Positions 16,962 to 24,505 of a stretch of 64,000 nt of DNA are shown here, one piece after another (the stretch's first letter is position 1; each line of letters opens with the position of its first letter). The translations under genes and the position numbers were made by a program. The DNA lies in NCBI RefSeq assembly GCF_904848585.1, contig NZ_CAJHCR010000014.1, positions 62,001 through 126,000 on the forward strand, in the 5' to 3' direction. Below the pieces are notes generated by a model. That model did not search any database and had not been told where the DNA came from. It worked only from the letters and a program-made list of their open reading frames with translations. The DNA is from Paraburkholderia kirstenboschensis. Its GTDB lineage: Bacteria > Pseudomonadota > Gammaproteobacteria > Burkholderiales > Burkholderiaceae.

Positions 16962-17475
16962 GACTATCTCCGGACTGGTAAACGGTATAAACAGTATATA
17001 CCGTTATCTTCAAACTGCCAGACTGCATTGGAGATGCCACCCTCATACCCGGACCACCGAGTTGTCCACACAATCTGTGCCTAAGGCTGTGGACAATTCC
17101 CGGGCAAGCGGGACAAGTAGCTGAAAAGAATGATTTTGTGCGGTGCGCGCCGAACATGCGCATTTCGCAGTTCATCTGTGCCGGGCACCAAGCAGTGGAG
17201 TAAGCGCACCCGTGGTCGGCAGAACGGTGCAAGACAGAAAGTACAACGTCCCGTACGACCGCGCAGATTGGCCGGCTCATGGCGTCTTTCCAGCGAAATT
17301 TCTTGCAGACCGGGGCGAGCCACCAAGACCACCCCATGGTTGCAGTCGTCCATCGATTAATGCACCACAGCATAAGACCATGCCAGTTTTGCCAGCTAGT
17401 CGCATGAATGGCGAGGCGCTAGATTACGGCTAGCCGCATGACGCATGCATCGAAAAACTTGATGGGAAAAATGTT
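16962..17475. other. Intergenic region with palindrome and paired DnaA-box-like sites
   Basis: This 514-base interval holds the palindrome at 16981-17005 and, at 17062-17070 and 17088-17096, two TTGTCCACA 9-mers in opposite orientation. Beyond 17100 the frames that stay open on either strand have no start site or motif I can support, and I see nothing else there. Confidence 0.45.
16981..17005. promoter_or_regulatory. Perfect 9-base inverted repeat, probable autoregulatory operator
   Basis: AACGGTATA and TATACCGTT form a perfect palindrome with a 7-base spacer (AACAGTA), centred about 32 bases upstream of the ATG of the ribbon-helix-helix-like gene. The arms are AT-rich, and a TATACT hexamer on the minus strand lies inside it as a possible -10. 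Position and symmetry fit a dimer-of-dimers RHH operator that represses its own promoter. Confidence 0.55.
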
Positions 17476-17874
17476 ATGGAACTGAAACGCGCGGGCTCGC
17501 AGCCCTCTATGAAAGGTCCCGAAGAATGGATCACGGGCACGGTGCGGATCGACCCGCTGAACGCTCCGCCTCCTCCGGCGCGAGTGTCCTGTGCAAGCGT
17601 CACTTTCGAGCCCGGCGCGCGCACTGCATGGCACACGCACCCGCTCGGCCAGACGCTGCTTGTGACGGCCGGCTGCGGCTGGACCCAATGCGAAGGCGAA
17701 ACGCGCGCCGAGATCCGCGCGGGCGACGTCATCTGGTGCCCGCCAGGCCACAAGCACTGGCACGGCGCGACATCGACGACTTCGATGACGCACATCGCCA
17801 TTCAGGAAGCGCTCGACGGCAAGAACATCAACTGGCTCGAACATGTCACCGATGAGCAATACAGCAACCCGTAA
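17476..17874 (+). CDS. Cupin-domain protein paired with a carboxymuconolactone decarboxylase-like gene
   Basis: A 132-residue single cupin. Motif 1 reads [17 protein letters not shown], with both His and the Gln position of metal-binding cupins, and motif 2 reads [19 protein letters not shown]. This sequence type (cupin plus carboxymuconolactone decarboxylase neighbour) includes hydroxynitrile-lyase-like Mn cupins and many uncharacterised enzymes. The gene overlaps the next by 32 bases in another frame, so the two are almost certainly expressed together. Confidence 0.88.
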   Translation: MELKRAGSQPSMKGPEEWITGTVRIDPLNAPPPPARVSCASVTFEPGARTAWHTHPLGQTLLVTAGCGWTQCEGETRAEIRAGDVIWCPPGHKHWHGATSTTSMTHIAIQEALDGKNINWLEHVTDEQYSNP

Positions 17875-18664
17875 CAACAGAATCCGCCAACTGTCACAGC
17901 ACATTGCCGCGGCAGGTCTCGCGACTCTTGCTTCCGGCTGCGCTCATACGCAAAGGACTCAAACCATGCAACCGCCGTCCCTCGCCGACTTGAAGTCGGT
18001 TTCTCCCGCCTTCGAGCGCTATACGACGCAGACTGTGCTCGACGGTCTGTGGAAGCGTCCGCAACTTTCGCCGCGTGACCGAAGCATCGTGACGCTTTCG
18101 GTGTTGATCGCTCGTAGCCAGACTGTCGAGATGCCGTTTCATTTCAGGCTTGCGCTCGATAACGGCGTGAAGCCCGCTGAAATTTCGGAGATGATTGCGC
18201 ACCTCGCCTTCTATTCGGGGTGGGCCAATGCAACCGCCGCTTCGGGCGTCGCCAAGCACATCTTCGATGAACGCGGCATCGGTCCTGATCAGATCCCGCC
18301 CGCCGATGTGACGCTGCTGCCTTTGAATCAGGCCGCCGAGAACCAACGCGCGCAGATGGTCGGAGAAAACTTCGGCGCGCTCGCGCCTGGCGTGGTCGAG
18401 TACACGACCGATGTACTGTTCCGCGATCTCTGGCTTCGTCCAGGCCTCGCGCCGCGGGACCGCAGCCTGGTGACGGTTAGCGCGCTCGTCGCAAACGGTC
18501 ACGTGGCACAGATCCCCTATCACCTGAACCGAGCGATGGACAATGGGCTGAGCCAACATGAAGCGTCCGAAGTGCTGACGCAATTGGCGTTCTACGCGGG
18601 ATGGCCGAACGTCTTTTCGGCGATGCCGGTGTTCAAGGACGTGTTTTCAAAGCGTCCGGCATGA
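17843..18664 (+). CDS. Double carboxymuconolactone-decarboxylase domain protein with lipoprotein-like signal
   Basis: A 273-residue protein (a second ATG at 17852 is equally possible). The N-terminus has basic residues, then [14 protein letters not shown], a plausible lipobox, so it may be exported and lipid-anchored. Two AhpD/CMD repeats follow: [17 protein letters not shown] with [20 protein letters not shown], and [17 protein letters not shown] with [20 protein letters not shown], each ending in LAFYxGW. There is no CxxC, so it is not an AhpD-type peroxidase. A lactone or small-ring substrate shared with the cupin is a reasonable inference. Confidence 0.85.
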   Translation: MSPMSNTATRNNRIRQLSQHIAAAGLATLASGCAHTQRTQTMQPPSLADLKSVSPAFERYTTQTVLDGLWKRPQLSPRDRSIVTLSVLIARSQTVEMPFHFRLALDNGVKPAEISEMIAHLAFYSGWANATAASGVAKHIFDERGIGPDQIPPADVTLLPLNQAAENQRAQMVGENFGALAPGVVEYTTDVLFRDLWLRPGLAPRDRSLVTVSALVANGHVAQIPYHLNRAMDNGLSQHEASEVLTQLAFYAGWPNVFSAMPVFKDVFSKRPA

Positions 18665-18845
18665 GGCAGCGGTGCAGCGCGTGATCCACATTGAACGGTT
18701 CTGACCGGTGAGTGCCGACTGGACGACAGTTCAACGGCGCGCCATTTCGCGTCCCTGCTTGCGCTGCCGGTGACGCTGAAGGACTCTACCAAGACGCACT
18801 CGTTTCTGAAAAAATGACGGCCGCTGGCGATCCAGGCGATTCGCG

Positions 18846-19070
18846 TCAATGCTGTCCGGCGTTCAGTAGCATCCAGATCTGTTTCGTCGGCGGACCGGCG
18901 AGGATTCGCGCAAACACACCGCGACAACGAAGGCACGTGTAGTGTTCCTCGGCTCGCGCATCTTTAACGGCGCCCGCGCCGTTGAGCGTAAGGTCTTGAT
19001 GCGGGGGTTCGGTCGCCGGCATCCCGTAGAGGTCGGCGCACCGTGCACAGGGTTGAATCCAAAGGTCCAT
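18846..19070 (-). CDS. Small protein with two CxxC motifs (zinc-ribbon-like)
   Basis: A 74-residue protein. The first pair CARC lies near residues 8-11 and the second CLRC near residues 45-48, spaced as in a small zinc ribbon, with the C-terminus GVFARILAGPPTKQIWMLL. There is no signal peptide. The surrounding bases on both sides do not code for anything else I can support. Function is not known; nucleic-acid or protein binding through a zinc ribbon is the usual guess. Confidence 0.6.
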   Translation of the reverse strand: MDLWIQPCARCADLYGMPATEPPHQDLTLNGAGAVKDARAEEHYTCLRCRGVFARILAGPPTKQIWMLLNAGQH

Positions 19071-19223
19071 TTGTCAGTTGTCGGTGATTTTCGAGGAGTC
19101 GCGCGGGCCGCCCATGCTCGTGGCAAAGGCTGTTCTCGCCTTGAGAAGGCGAGGCTGCGCATCCGCAAGCTTACTCGGGTGTCGAGGCGCGCGGCTTCAT
19201 GACGGTTTCCTGGCGACGGTTTC

Positions 19224-19919
19224 TCAGTGACGCTTCGGCGAGCCACCACTTCGCTTGCGGCGGATGACGAAGGCGCCAAGTGCTGCCGCAATCAGGACGA
19301 GCACCGTCAGTGCTGTTGCTAACCCTGTCGCACTCCGAGGTTCGTGAGCGCCAGTGGCAACCGCAGCGGCCGCCGGCGACGACGCCTGGCTGGCGACAGG
19401 TTGCGGGAGCGCTACGCCGGCCGCGCTGCCTTGACGCACCAGAGATGCCTCGGATGTCGGCGATGCCTGCGATGCCTGCGATGCCTGCGACGCAGGTAAA
19501 GTACCTCCGGCCGGCGGGAAAGCACCTGCATCAGATGCAGGTCCGACCGGAGCAAAATCCGTTGACGAAGCCACAACGGGAGCAGCCACGGCGTTCGCCG
19601 CAATGGACTTCACCATCGTTTTCCATTGCGCGAACACTGTGTCGATGCAGTGCACGTCGGTGCAAGCGTTCCGCACTTGCCGCCATTGCGCGAGTTGCCC
19701 GGATGATAGCTTCCCGCTGCTGAGCAGCGCTTGCTGCTGAGCGGCGATATCGTCGTACTCGTTATTCAGAATGGCGTGGTCGCATATGACGCGCTCTGCC
19801 GGCTGCCGGGTTGCAGCGCATTGGATGTCACTCGCCCACGCTCGCGTCGAACCGATGGCTGCCACGAACAGCAGCAGGCCGAAATACTGTCTCAAACGCA
19901 CCAAACCTCCTTTAGCCAA
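19224..19919 (-). CDS. Exported LprI/DUF1311-like protein with C-terminal membrane anchor
   Basis: A 231-residue protein. Signal peptide FGLLLFVAAIGSTRAWA is followed by an LprI/DUF1311-type domain (DIQCAATRQPAERVICDH ... RNACTDVHCIDTVFAQW) with four conserved Cys likely forming two disulfides. A long Ala/Ser/Pro/Gln linker includes tandem SQA units, then a transmembrane helix (ATALTVLVLIAAALGAFVI) and a basic stop-transfer end (RRKRSGG). It thus appears anchored to the inner membrane with the domain outside. MliC/LprI relatives are lysozyme inhibitors, but that role is not shown here. Confidence 0.75.
   Translation of the reverse strand: MAKGGLVRLRQYFGLLLFVAAIGSTRAWASDIQCAATRQPAERVICDHAILNNEYDDIAAQQQALLSSGKLSSGQLAQWRQVRNACTDVHCIDTVFAQWKTMVKSIAANAVAAPVVASSTDFAPVGPASDAGAFPPAGGTLPASQASQASQASPTSEASLVRQGSAAGVALPQPVASQASSPAAAAVATGAHEPRSATGLATALTVLVLIAAALGAFVIRRKRSGGSPKRH
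19461..19496. repeat. 9-base tandem repeat coding SQA units
   Basis: Three identical CGATGCCTG units followed by a diverged one (CGACGCAGG), preceded by similar degenerate units, lie inside the linker of the LprI-like gene. Read on the minus strand each unit encodes Ser-Gln-Ala. The repeat keeps the frame, so unit number can change without destroying the gene. Confidence 0.8.
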
Positions 19920-19981
19920 TCAGGCGCATGACGCCATTGAAACGATAACAAAGCGTTCCAGCTCGATGGCAATGAGCAACG

Positions 19982-20320
19982 TCATTCGGTCGAAAACACC
20001 ACAGCCGCCATGCCGTCCACCTCGGTGAAGCTGCGTGCGAAGCGATACGTTTGACCGTCGATTTGCATGAGATTCACCCCTGAAGAAGTCGACTCGAGCA
20101 TCTCATTGGCAAGCGCCGTGGATATCGCGCCGATCTGCTTGAGTTCTTCGCGCGGGCCCTCAGGATTACCCAGATAAACGGTGCAGAGCTCGTTCGTGTG
20201 CCGGATCATGACGACGCTGCTAGCTCCGTCAAGAGACCGTTCCAGGTATCCAGCCAGTGTCTGGAGCGCTTCCGGTTCCTGCGCTGACCGGTTGCCCAAC
20301 AGGTTGTCATCGTTCGTCAC
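19982..20320 (-). CDS. Hypothetical protein, about 112 residues
   Basis: A 112-residue cytoplasmic protein starting at a GTG that is fixed by a strong Shine-Dalgarno (GGGAGG, seven bases before). The sequence has mixed helix and strand (SSVVMIRHTNELCTVYLGN, INTERNAL helix around AISTALANEMLES, TYRFARSFTEVDGMAAVVFS) and no motif I recognise. It stands between the LprI-like gene and a divergent exported protein. It looks like a conserved small protein of Burkholderiaceae rather than an accidental frame. Confidence 0.65.
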   Translation of the reverse strand: MTNDDNLLGNRSAQEPEALQTLAGYLERSLDGASSVVMIRHTNELCTVYLGNPEGPREELKQIGAISTALANEMLESTSSGVNLMQIDGQTYRFARSFTEVDGMAAVVFSTE

Positions 20321-20585
20321 TTTTTGCCTCCCTTGCCCGATTGGCCATGTGACCGTCTTGCGCCTTCTTTCCTGTTGCCATCATGGCACATCGGCGGGGG
20401 AAAGTTGTGGCGCCGTGACATTACATTGCAACAAGCTTCTGCGACGTGTGCCGGCAGTGACGATCTGCGCGTAATGCCGTGTTACCAATCTCGCACAGCC
20501 GTTGCACCTGTGTCTGGCGGCGTCTCCTACACTTCGAGCCATGTTCACCGACACGGCACGCAACGCGTGCAAGGGAGTAGCGAAA

Positions 20586-20897
20586 ATGAATAAGAAGATT
20601 TTCGGCGTAGTACTCGGTCTGACTGCATTGGCAGCGTCAACGGCCGCGTCGGCTCACGTCGACATCGGCGTTGGGATTGGCATCCCGGTCGGAGTGTATG
20701 CGCCGGCGGAACCGGTGTACGCACCGCCGCCTCCTGTCGTGTATGCTCCCGCCCCTGTCGCCGTCGCATACGGGGACTATGACGGCTGGCGTGCGCGTGA
20801 ATGGCGTGAGCGTCGCGAATGGCGTGAACGTGAATGGCGCCGCCACGAATGGCGTGCGCACGAATGGCGCGAGCGCCATGATTGGCGCGGTTATTGA
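20586..20897 (+). CDS. Exported repeat protein with Trp/Arg/Glu-rich tail
   Basis: A 103-residue protein with signal peptide MNKKIFGVVLGLTALAASTAASA, then a Gly/Val/Pro/Tyr-rich segment (VYAPAEPVYAPPPPVVYAPAP) and a C-terminal tail of about seven WRE/WRAHE units. The tail is encoded by imperfect 15-base repeats around GAATGGCGTG. Related proteins with a YXXPPP segment and Arg/Trp-rich tails are widespread exported proteins of unknown role in Burkholderia relatives. It is upstream of another small exported protein gene on the same strand. Confidence 0.75.
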   Translation: MNKKIFGVVLGLTALAASTAASAHVDIGVGIGIPVGVYAPAEPVYAPPPPVVYAPAPVAVAYGDYDGWRAREWRERREWREREWRRHEWRAHEWRERHDWRGY

Positions 20898-20940
20898 AAC
20901 GGCGGAAACGACGGAAACGACGGAAACGGCGGAAACGGCG
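20896..20940. repeat. Five 9-base tandem repeats starting in the stop codon
   Basis: Five consecutive units of GAAACGGCG or GAAACGACG begin at the second base of the TGA stop of the exported repeat protein and run 43 bases into the intergenic region. They differ only at one purine position. Confidence 0.85.
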
Positions 20941-20986
20941 CCCGAAGGCGCCCGATCCAGAACATCCAACCTGTGAGTATCTTCGA

Positions 20987-21235
20987 ATGAAAGCTAGCCC
21001 GATAAGAATCGCCCTCATTGCAACCACGCTGATCTTCGCGACGGCAGGCACGGCAAACGCCGCGGGCTGCCTCAAGGGTGCGGTAGTGGGCGGCGTCGCT
21101 GGGCATTACGCGGGACACCATGCGGTCGTCGGCGCGGTCGGCGGCTGCATGGTTGGCAGGCACCTCGCCAAACAGCACGCCCAACAACAGGCCCAACAAC
21201 AGTCCGCGCAACGTCACGCCACCCAGGCGCAATAA
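20987..21235 (+). CDS. Small exported glycine-zipper-like protein
   Basis: A start at 20987 gives 82 residues with signal peptide IALIATTLIFATAGTANA. The mature part has a glycine-zipper pattern (GAVVGGVAGHYAGHHAVVGAVGGCMVG), and two Cys could form a disulfide, followed by a Gln/Ala-rich tail. Such proteins sit in the outer membrane or periplasm. An earlier in-frame start would put Lys/Arg satellite translation in front of the signal peptide and is unlikely. Confidence 0.7.
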   Translation: MKASPIRIALIATTLIFATAGTANAAGCLKGAVVGGVAGHYAGHHAVVGAVGGCMVGRHLAKQHAQQQAQQQSAQRHATQAQ

Positions 21236-21243
21236 CACGTCGT

Positions 21244-21269
21244 CGGCTTCGTGCGCCCGCGCGAAGCCG
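21244..21269. terminator. Hairpin between convergent genes, probable bidirectional terminator
   Basis: CGGCTTCG and CGAAGCCG pair perfectly around a 10-base loop in the 35 bases that separate the stop of the small exported protein gene from the stop of the xylX-like gene. There is no long T run, so termination efficiency is uncertain. Confidence 0.5.
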
Positions 21270-21270
21270 C

Positions 21271-22449
21271 TTAAAGCGCGCCCCGGGAAGCCAGATTGCG
21301 ATAAAGCGCGCGCACACCGAAAGTCCATGGCGCGATCTCCGTGCTCAATCGCACGGTATTGATTAGCGCACCGAGTTCCGGTGTCGAAATGGTCACCTTG
21401 TCGCCGAGGTGATGCGTGAAGCCGCCGCCCTTCGTGTCGCGGTCCTTGATCGGGGAGAACATCGTGCCGAGGAACAGCATGAAACCGTCCGGATACTGGT
21501 GATGACGTCCCCATGTCTGCGCGACGAGGTCAGCCGGATCCCGACTGATTTCGCTCATGTGGCTGACACCTTCCAGGACGAAGCCATCGTCCGCACCTTC
21601 CACGCGCAGGGAAACACTGGCCTTGCGAACGGAGTCGAGGTCAAACGAGTCGTCGAACAGACGCACGAAAGGACCAATGGAGCATGACGCGTTGTTGTCC
21701 TTGCATTTGCCCAGCAGCAAAGCCGAGCGCCCTTCTATGTCGCGCAGATTGACGTCGTTGCCTAGTGTCGCGCCGACAACCTCGCCACGGCTGTTCACCG
21801 CAAGGACGATTTCAGGCTCCGGGTTGTTCCACTTCGACGCCGCCAGCAGGCCGACATCCGCCGCGAAACCCACTGCGGACATCGGCTGCGACTTCGAGAA
21901 AACTTCGGCGTCGGGCCCAATGCCCACTTCCATGTACTGGGACCATGCGCCGCGTCGTTCGAGTTCTGCCTTGAGTTTCATCGCTGCTTCCGAACCCGGC
22001 TTGATTTTCGACAGGTCGGTGCCGATGGTGGCGGCGATGGTTCCTCGAACCTCTTCGGCTTTAGCAGGGTCTCCGCCCGCCTGCTCTTCAATCACCCGCT
22101 CGATCAGGCTAACTGCAAACGTGACGCCACACGCCTTGATTGCCTGAACGTCGTTCGGTGCAAGCAACCGGGGCGCGTGCTCTTGCACTGCGCCCAGGTT
22201 TGCTTCGACCAGTTTCTCAACCGAGCCAAGCGCCTCACCTGCAACCGTCCGGGCAAACTGAGCGACGTCTTCACGGTCGAACAGGTCGGCAGTTGTCGGC
22301 ACACTCGCGGTTATATCCAGCACCTCGCCGTTGCGGACTACTACGACCGACGGCCCTTCGTAGGCGGCCGTTTTGCGCCAGACGCGACCGACAAGCAGCG
22401 CGCGCTGCAAATCGTCAGGCAGATAGCTGGTGGGGTTTTGTGAAGTCAT
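21271..22449 (-). CDS. xylX: FAH-fold 2-keto-3-deoxy-sugar-acid dehydratase (XylX-like)
   Basis: A 392-residue protein from the ATG at 22449. The C-terminal half is a fumarylacetoacetate-hydrolase fold with its metal-binding region (EVGIGPDAEVFSKSQPMSAVGF, NNPEPEIVLAVNSRGEVVGATLGNDVNLRDIEGRS split in two conserved blocks). Length and partner match XylX of the Weimberg pathway, which dehydrates 2-keto-3-deoxy-D-xylonate to 2-oxoglutarate semialdehyde; the same fold also serves L-arabinonate pathways, so the exact pentonate is not certain. It lies 80 bases downstream of the IlvD/EDD gene and is its operon partner. Confidence 0.82.
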   Translation of the reverse strand: MTSQNPTSYLPDDLQRALLVGRVWRKTAAYEGPSVVVVRNGEVLDITASVPTTADLFDREDVAQFARTVAGEALGSVEKLVEANLGAVQEHAPRLLAPNDVQAIKACGVTFAVSLIERVIEEQAGGDPAKAEEVRGTIAATIGTDLSKIKPGSEAAMKLKAELERRGAWSQYMEVGIGPDAEVFSKSQPMSAVGFAADVGLLAASKWNNPEPEIVLAVNSRGEVVGATLGNDVNLRDIEGRSALLLGKCKDNNASCSIGPFVRLFDDSFDLDSVRKASVSLRVEGADDGFVLEGVSHMSEISRDPADLVAQTWGRHHQYPDGFMLFLGTMFSPIKDRDTKGGGFTHHLGDKVTISTPELGALINTVRLSTEIAPWTFGVRALYRNLASRGAL

Positions 22450-22529
22450 AATGAGGGTTGTCTCCGGTTCACACAGGCAGATCGAGTCGGCCGGACTGGC
22501 ATCACCAATTGAATGCCAGCGCTGCCGGT

Positions 22530-24314
22530 TTAGTGGGAATGTCGCGGATTGCCGCGTTCTGCTATGACTTTCAGATAGAGCGTTGCGGGCTCGAGGCATC
22601 CGCCAGTGGATAACTGACCGACAGTCTGTCGATATAGCTCTTGCCACGGTGTCTGCGCCGGCGGAATCGCGAAGCTCACCGTCTCACGACGGCGTGCAAG
22701 CTCGTCTTCATCGACCAGCACGTTCACAGTCCGCGTATTCAGATCGACGCGGATTCGATCACCCGTTTGCAGAAGAGCGAGCCCACCGCCAATAGCCGCC
22801 TCCGGCGACATGTTCAGAATCGACGGGCTTGCCGACGTTCCGCTTTGCCGGCCGTCGCCCATGGTGGGCAGCGACGTTATACCTTGACGCACAAGCTCGG
22901 CAGGAGGAGCCATGTTGACGACCTCGGCACTGCCTGGGTAGCCCACGGTGCCCGCACCGCGAATGACCAGAATGCAATGCTGGTCGATGTTGAGCGACGG
23001 ATCATTGATGCGGGAGTGATAGTCCTCGGGCCCGTCGAATACGATTGCCCTTGTTTCAAAGGTGTTTTCTGCACCGGGTTCGCTCAGATACGTGTTTCTG
23101 AATGCCTCACCGACCACGGACATCTTCATGATGGCGCTGTCGAAAAAGTTTCCGGACAGCACGATGAATCCAGCGCCGTGCTTCAACGGCTCGTCGGTCG
23201 TCTTGATGACCTCGCGGTCGGGTTGAGCCGCATTGTCAGCGATAGCGCCGATGACCTCGCCCGACACGGTCAAGCAGTCACGATGCACAAGCCCAGCGCG
23301 GTCAAGCTCGCGCAGCACCGCCGGAACACCACCTGCGCGATGGAAGCTCTCGCCCAGATACTCGCCGGCCGGCATGCAATTCACGATGAGCGGCACCTTT
23401 TCGCCGACACGCTGCCAGTCGTCGAGGCTCAACTCGACGCCCATATGACGAGCAATCGCGATGAGGTGCGGCGGGCAATTGGTCGATGCGCCGAGCGCCG
23501 AAGCCACGACAATCGCGTTCTCAAACGCCGCCTTCGTCATAATTTTCGACGGCCGCACGTCGTCTCGCACAAGATCGACGACACGCTTGCCGGTCGCATA
23601 CGCCATCTGTCCTCGCTCCCTGTACGCTGCCGGAATGCTCGCACAACCCGGAAGCGACATACCCAGCGCCTCGGCGAGACTGTTCATCGACAACGCGGTT
23701 CCCATCGTATTGCAATGCCCAATGGACGGAGACGACGCGGTAACGAGTTCCATGAACCCCTCGTAGTCGATCTCGCCCGCCGCGAGCAGATTGCGCGCGT
23801 GCCAGATGACCGTTCCCGAACCCACTCGCTTGCCTTGATGCCAACCGTCCAGCATCGGACCGCCTGACAACACGATGGCCGGCATATCGACCGTTGCGGC
23901 GGCCATCAGGCAGGCGGGCGTCGTCTTGTCACAGCCTGTTGTCAGCACGACGCCATCCAGAGGAAATCCATGCAGGATTTCAACAAGCCCGAGATATGCG
24001 AGATTGCGGTCAAGTGCGGCGGTGGGACGGCGGCTCTGTTCCGCGAGCGGGTGAACCGGAAACTCCATTGGAATGCCGCCTGCGTCCCGAATGCCGGCCT
24101 TGGTGCGCGCCGCGAGTTCAATATGGTGACGGTTACAAGGCGCCAGGTCGCTGCCCGTCTGCGCAATACCGATGATGGGCCGCCCGGACTGCAGCTCCTC
24201 CCGCGTGAGGCCATAGTTCATGAAGCGCTCTACGTAAAGCGCGGTCATGTCCGCGTTGGCAGGGTCGTCAAACCATTCCTGGCTGCGCAAGCGCCTGGCA
24301 TTGAGCTGAGTCAT
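22530..24314 (-). CDS. xylD: IlvD/EDD-family sugar-acid dehydratase (xylonate/arabinonate dehydratase, XylD-like)
   Basis: A 594-residue member of the IlvD/EDD family. The three Fe-S cysteines are present: SDLAPC60NRHH, TTGC128DKTTPAC and GHC201NTMGTALSMN. The length is that of pentonate dehydratases such as Caulobacter XylD (about 590) and shorter than 6-phosphogluconate dehydratase. Known homologues convert D-xylonate or L-arabinonate to the 2-keto-3-deoxy acid. Its promoter region carries an operator identical to those before the MFS gene. Operon order is this gene, then the XylX-like gene. Confidence 0.88.
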   Translation of the reverse strand: MTQLNARRLRSQEWFDDPANADMTALYVERFMNYGLTREELQSGRPIIGIAQTGSDLAPCNRHHIELAARTKAGIRDAGGIPMEFPVHPLAEQSRRPTAALDRNLAYLGLVEILHGFPLDGVVLTTGCDKTTPACLMAAATVDMPAIVLSGGPMLDGWHQGKRVGSGTVIWHARNLLAAGEIDYEGFMELVTASSPSIGHCNTMGTALSMNSLAEALGMSLPGCASIPAAYRERGQMAYATGKRVVDLVRDDVRPSKIMTKAAFENAIVVASALGASTNCPPHLIAIARHMGVELSLDDWQRVGEKVPLIVNCMPAGEYLGESFHRAGGVPAVLRELDRAGLVHRDCLTVSGEVIGAIADNAAQPDREVIKTTDEPLKHGAGFIVLSGNFFDSAIMKMSVVGEAFRNTYLSEPGAENTFETRAIVFDGPEDYHSRINDPSLNIDQHCILVIRGAGTVGYPGSAEVVNMAPPAELVRQGITSLPTMGDGRQSGTSASPSILNMSPEAAIGGGLALLQTGDRIRVDLNTRTVNVLVDEDELARRRETVSFAIPPAQTPWQELYRQTVGQLSTGGCLEPATLYLKVIAERGNPRHSH

Positions 24315-24445
24315 GCGTTGTACTCCGTCGTGTCCATGTCGTGGCGATGTGGTGCAATCTGTTAGCGACTATCGCCATTGCTGCGACAGCGTTAGCGCCT
24401 TCGGGGCGCTCGCTGCGGTTTCCGTGCAGACAGATCCGGTGAATC

Positions 24446-24477
24446 TGTTATCGGTAACATCCATTGATGTTATCACG
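24446..24477. promoter_or_regulatory. LacI-type operator upstream of the xylD-like gene
   Basis: TGTTATCGGTAACA (24446-24459) is a near-perfect palindrome identical to the site at 25754-25767. A partial second copy (GATGTTATCACG, from 24466) follows about 19 bases later. The pair lies 130-160 bases upstream of the dehydratase start and just beyond the lacI-type stop codon, the right place to control the xylD-xylX operon. Confidence 0.75.
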
Positions 24478-24505
24478 CTGCGCAGATGCTGTGCACCAGG
24501 AAAGG

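Noticed and set aside
17143-17433. Plus-strand 96-codon frame upstream of the cupin gene
   Set aside because: No start signal or family pattern, and other frames in the same stretch are equally open.
20896-20940. Tandem repeats considered as a CRISPR fragment
   Set aside because: Units are 9 bases with no spacers between them and no cas genes are in the window.
22641-23867. Plus-strand open frame of 408 codons opposite the xylD-like gene
   Set aside because: No domain; the minus-strand gene has three conserved Fe-S cysteines and full length.
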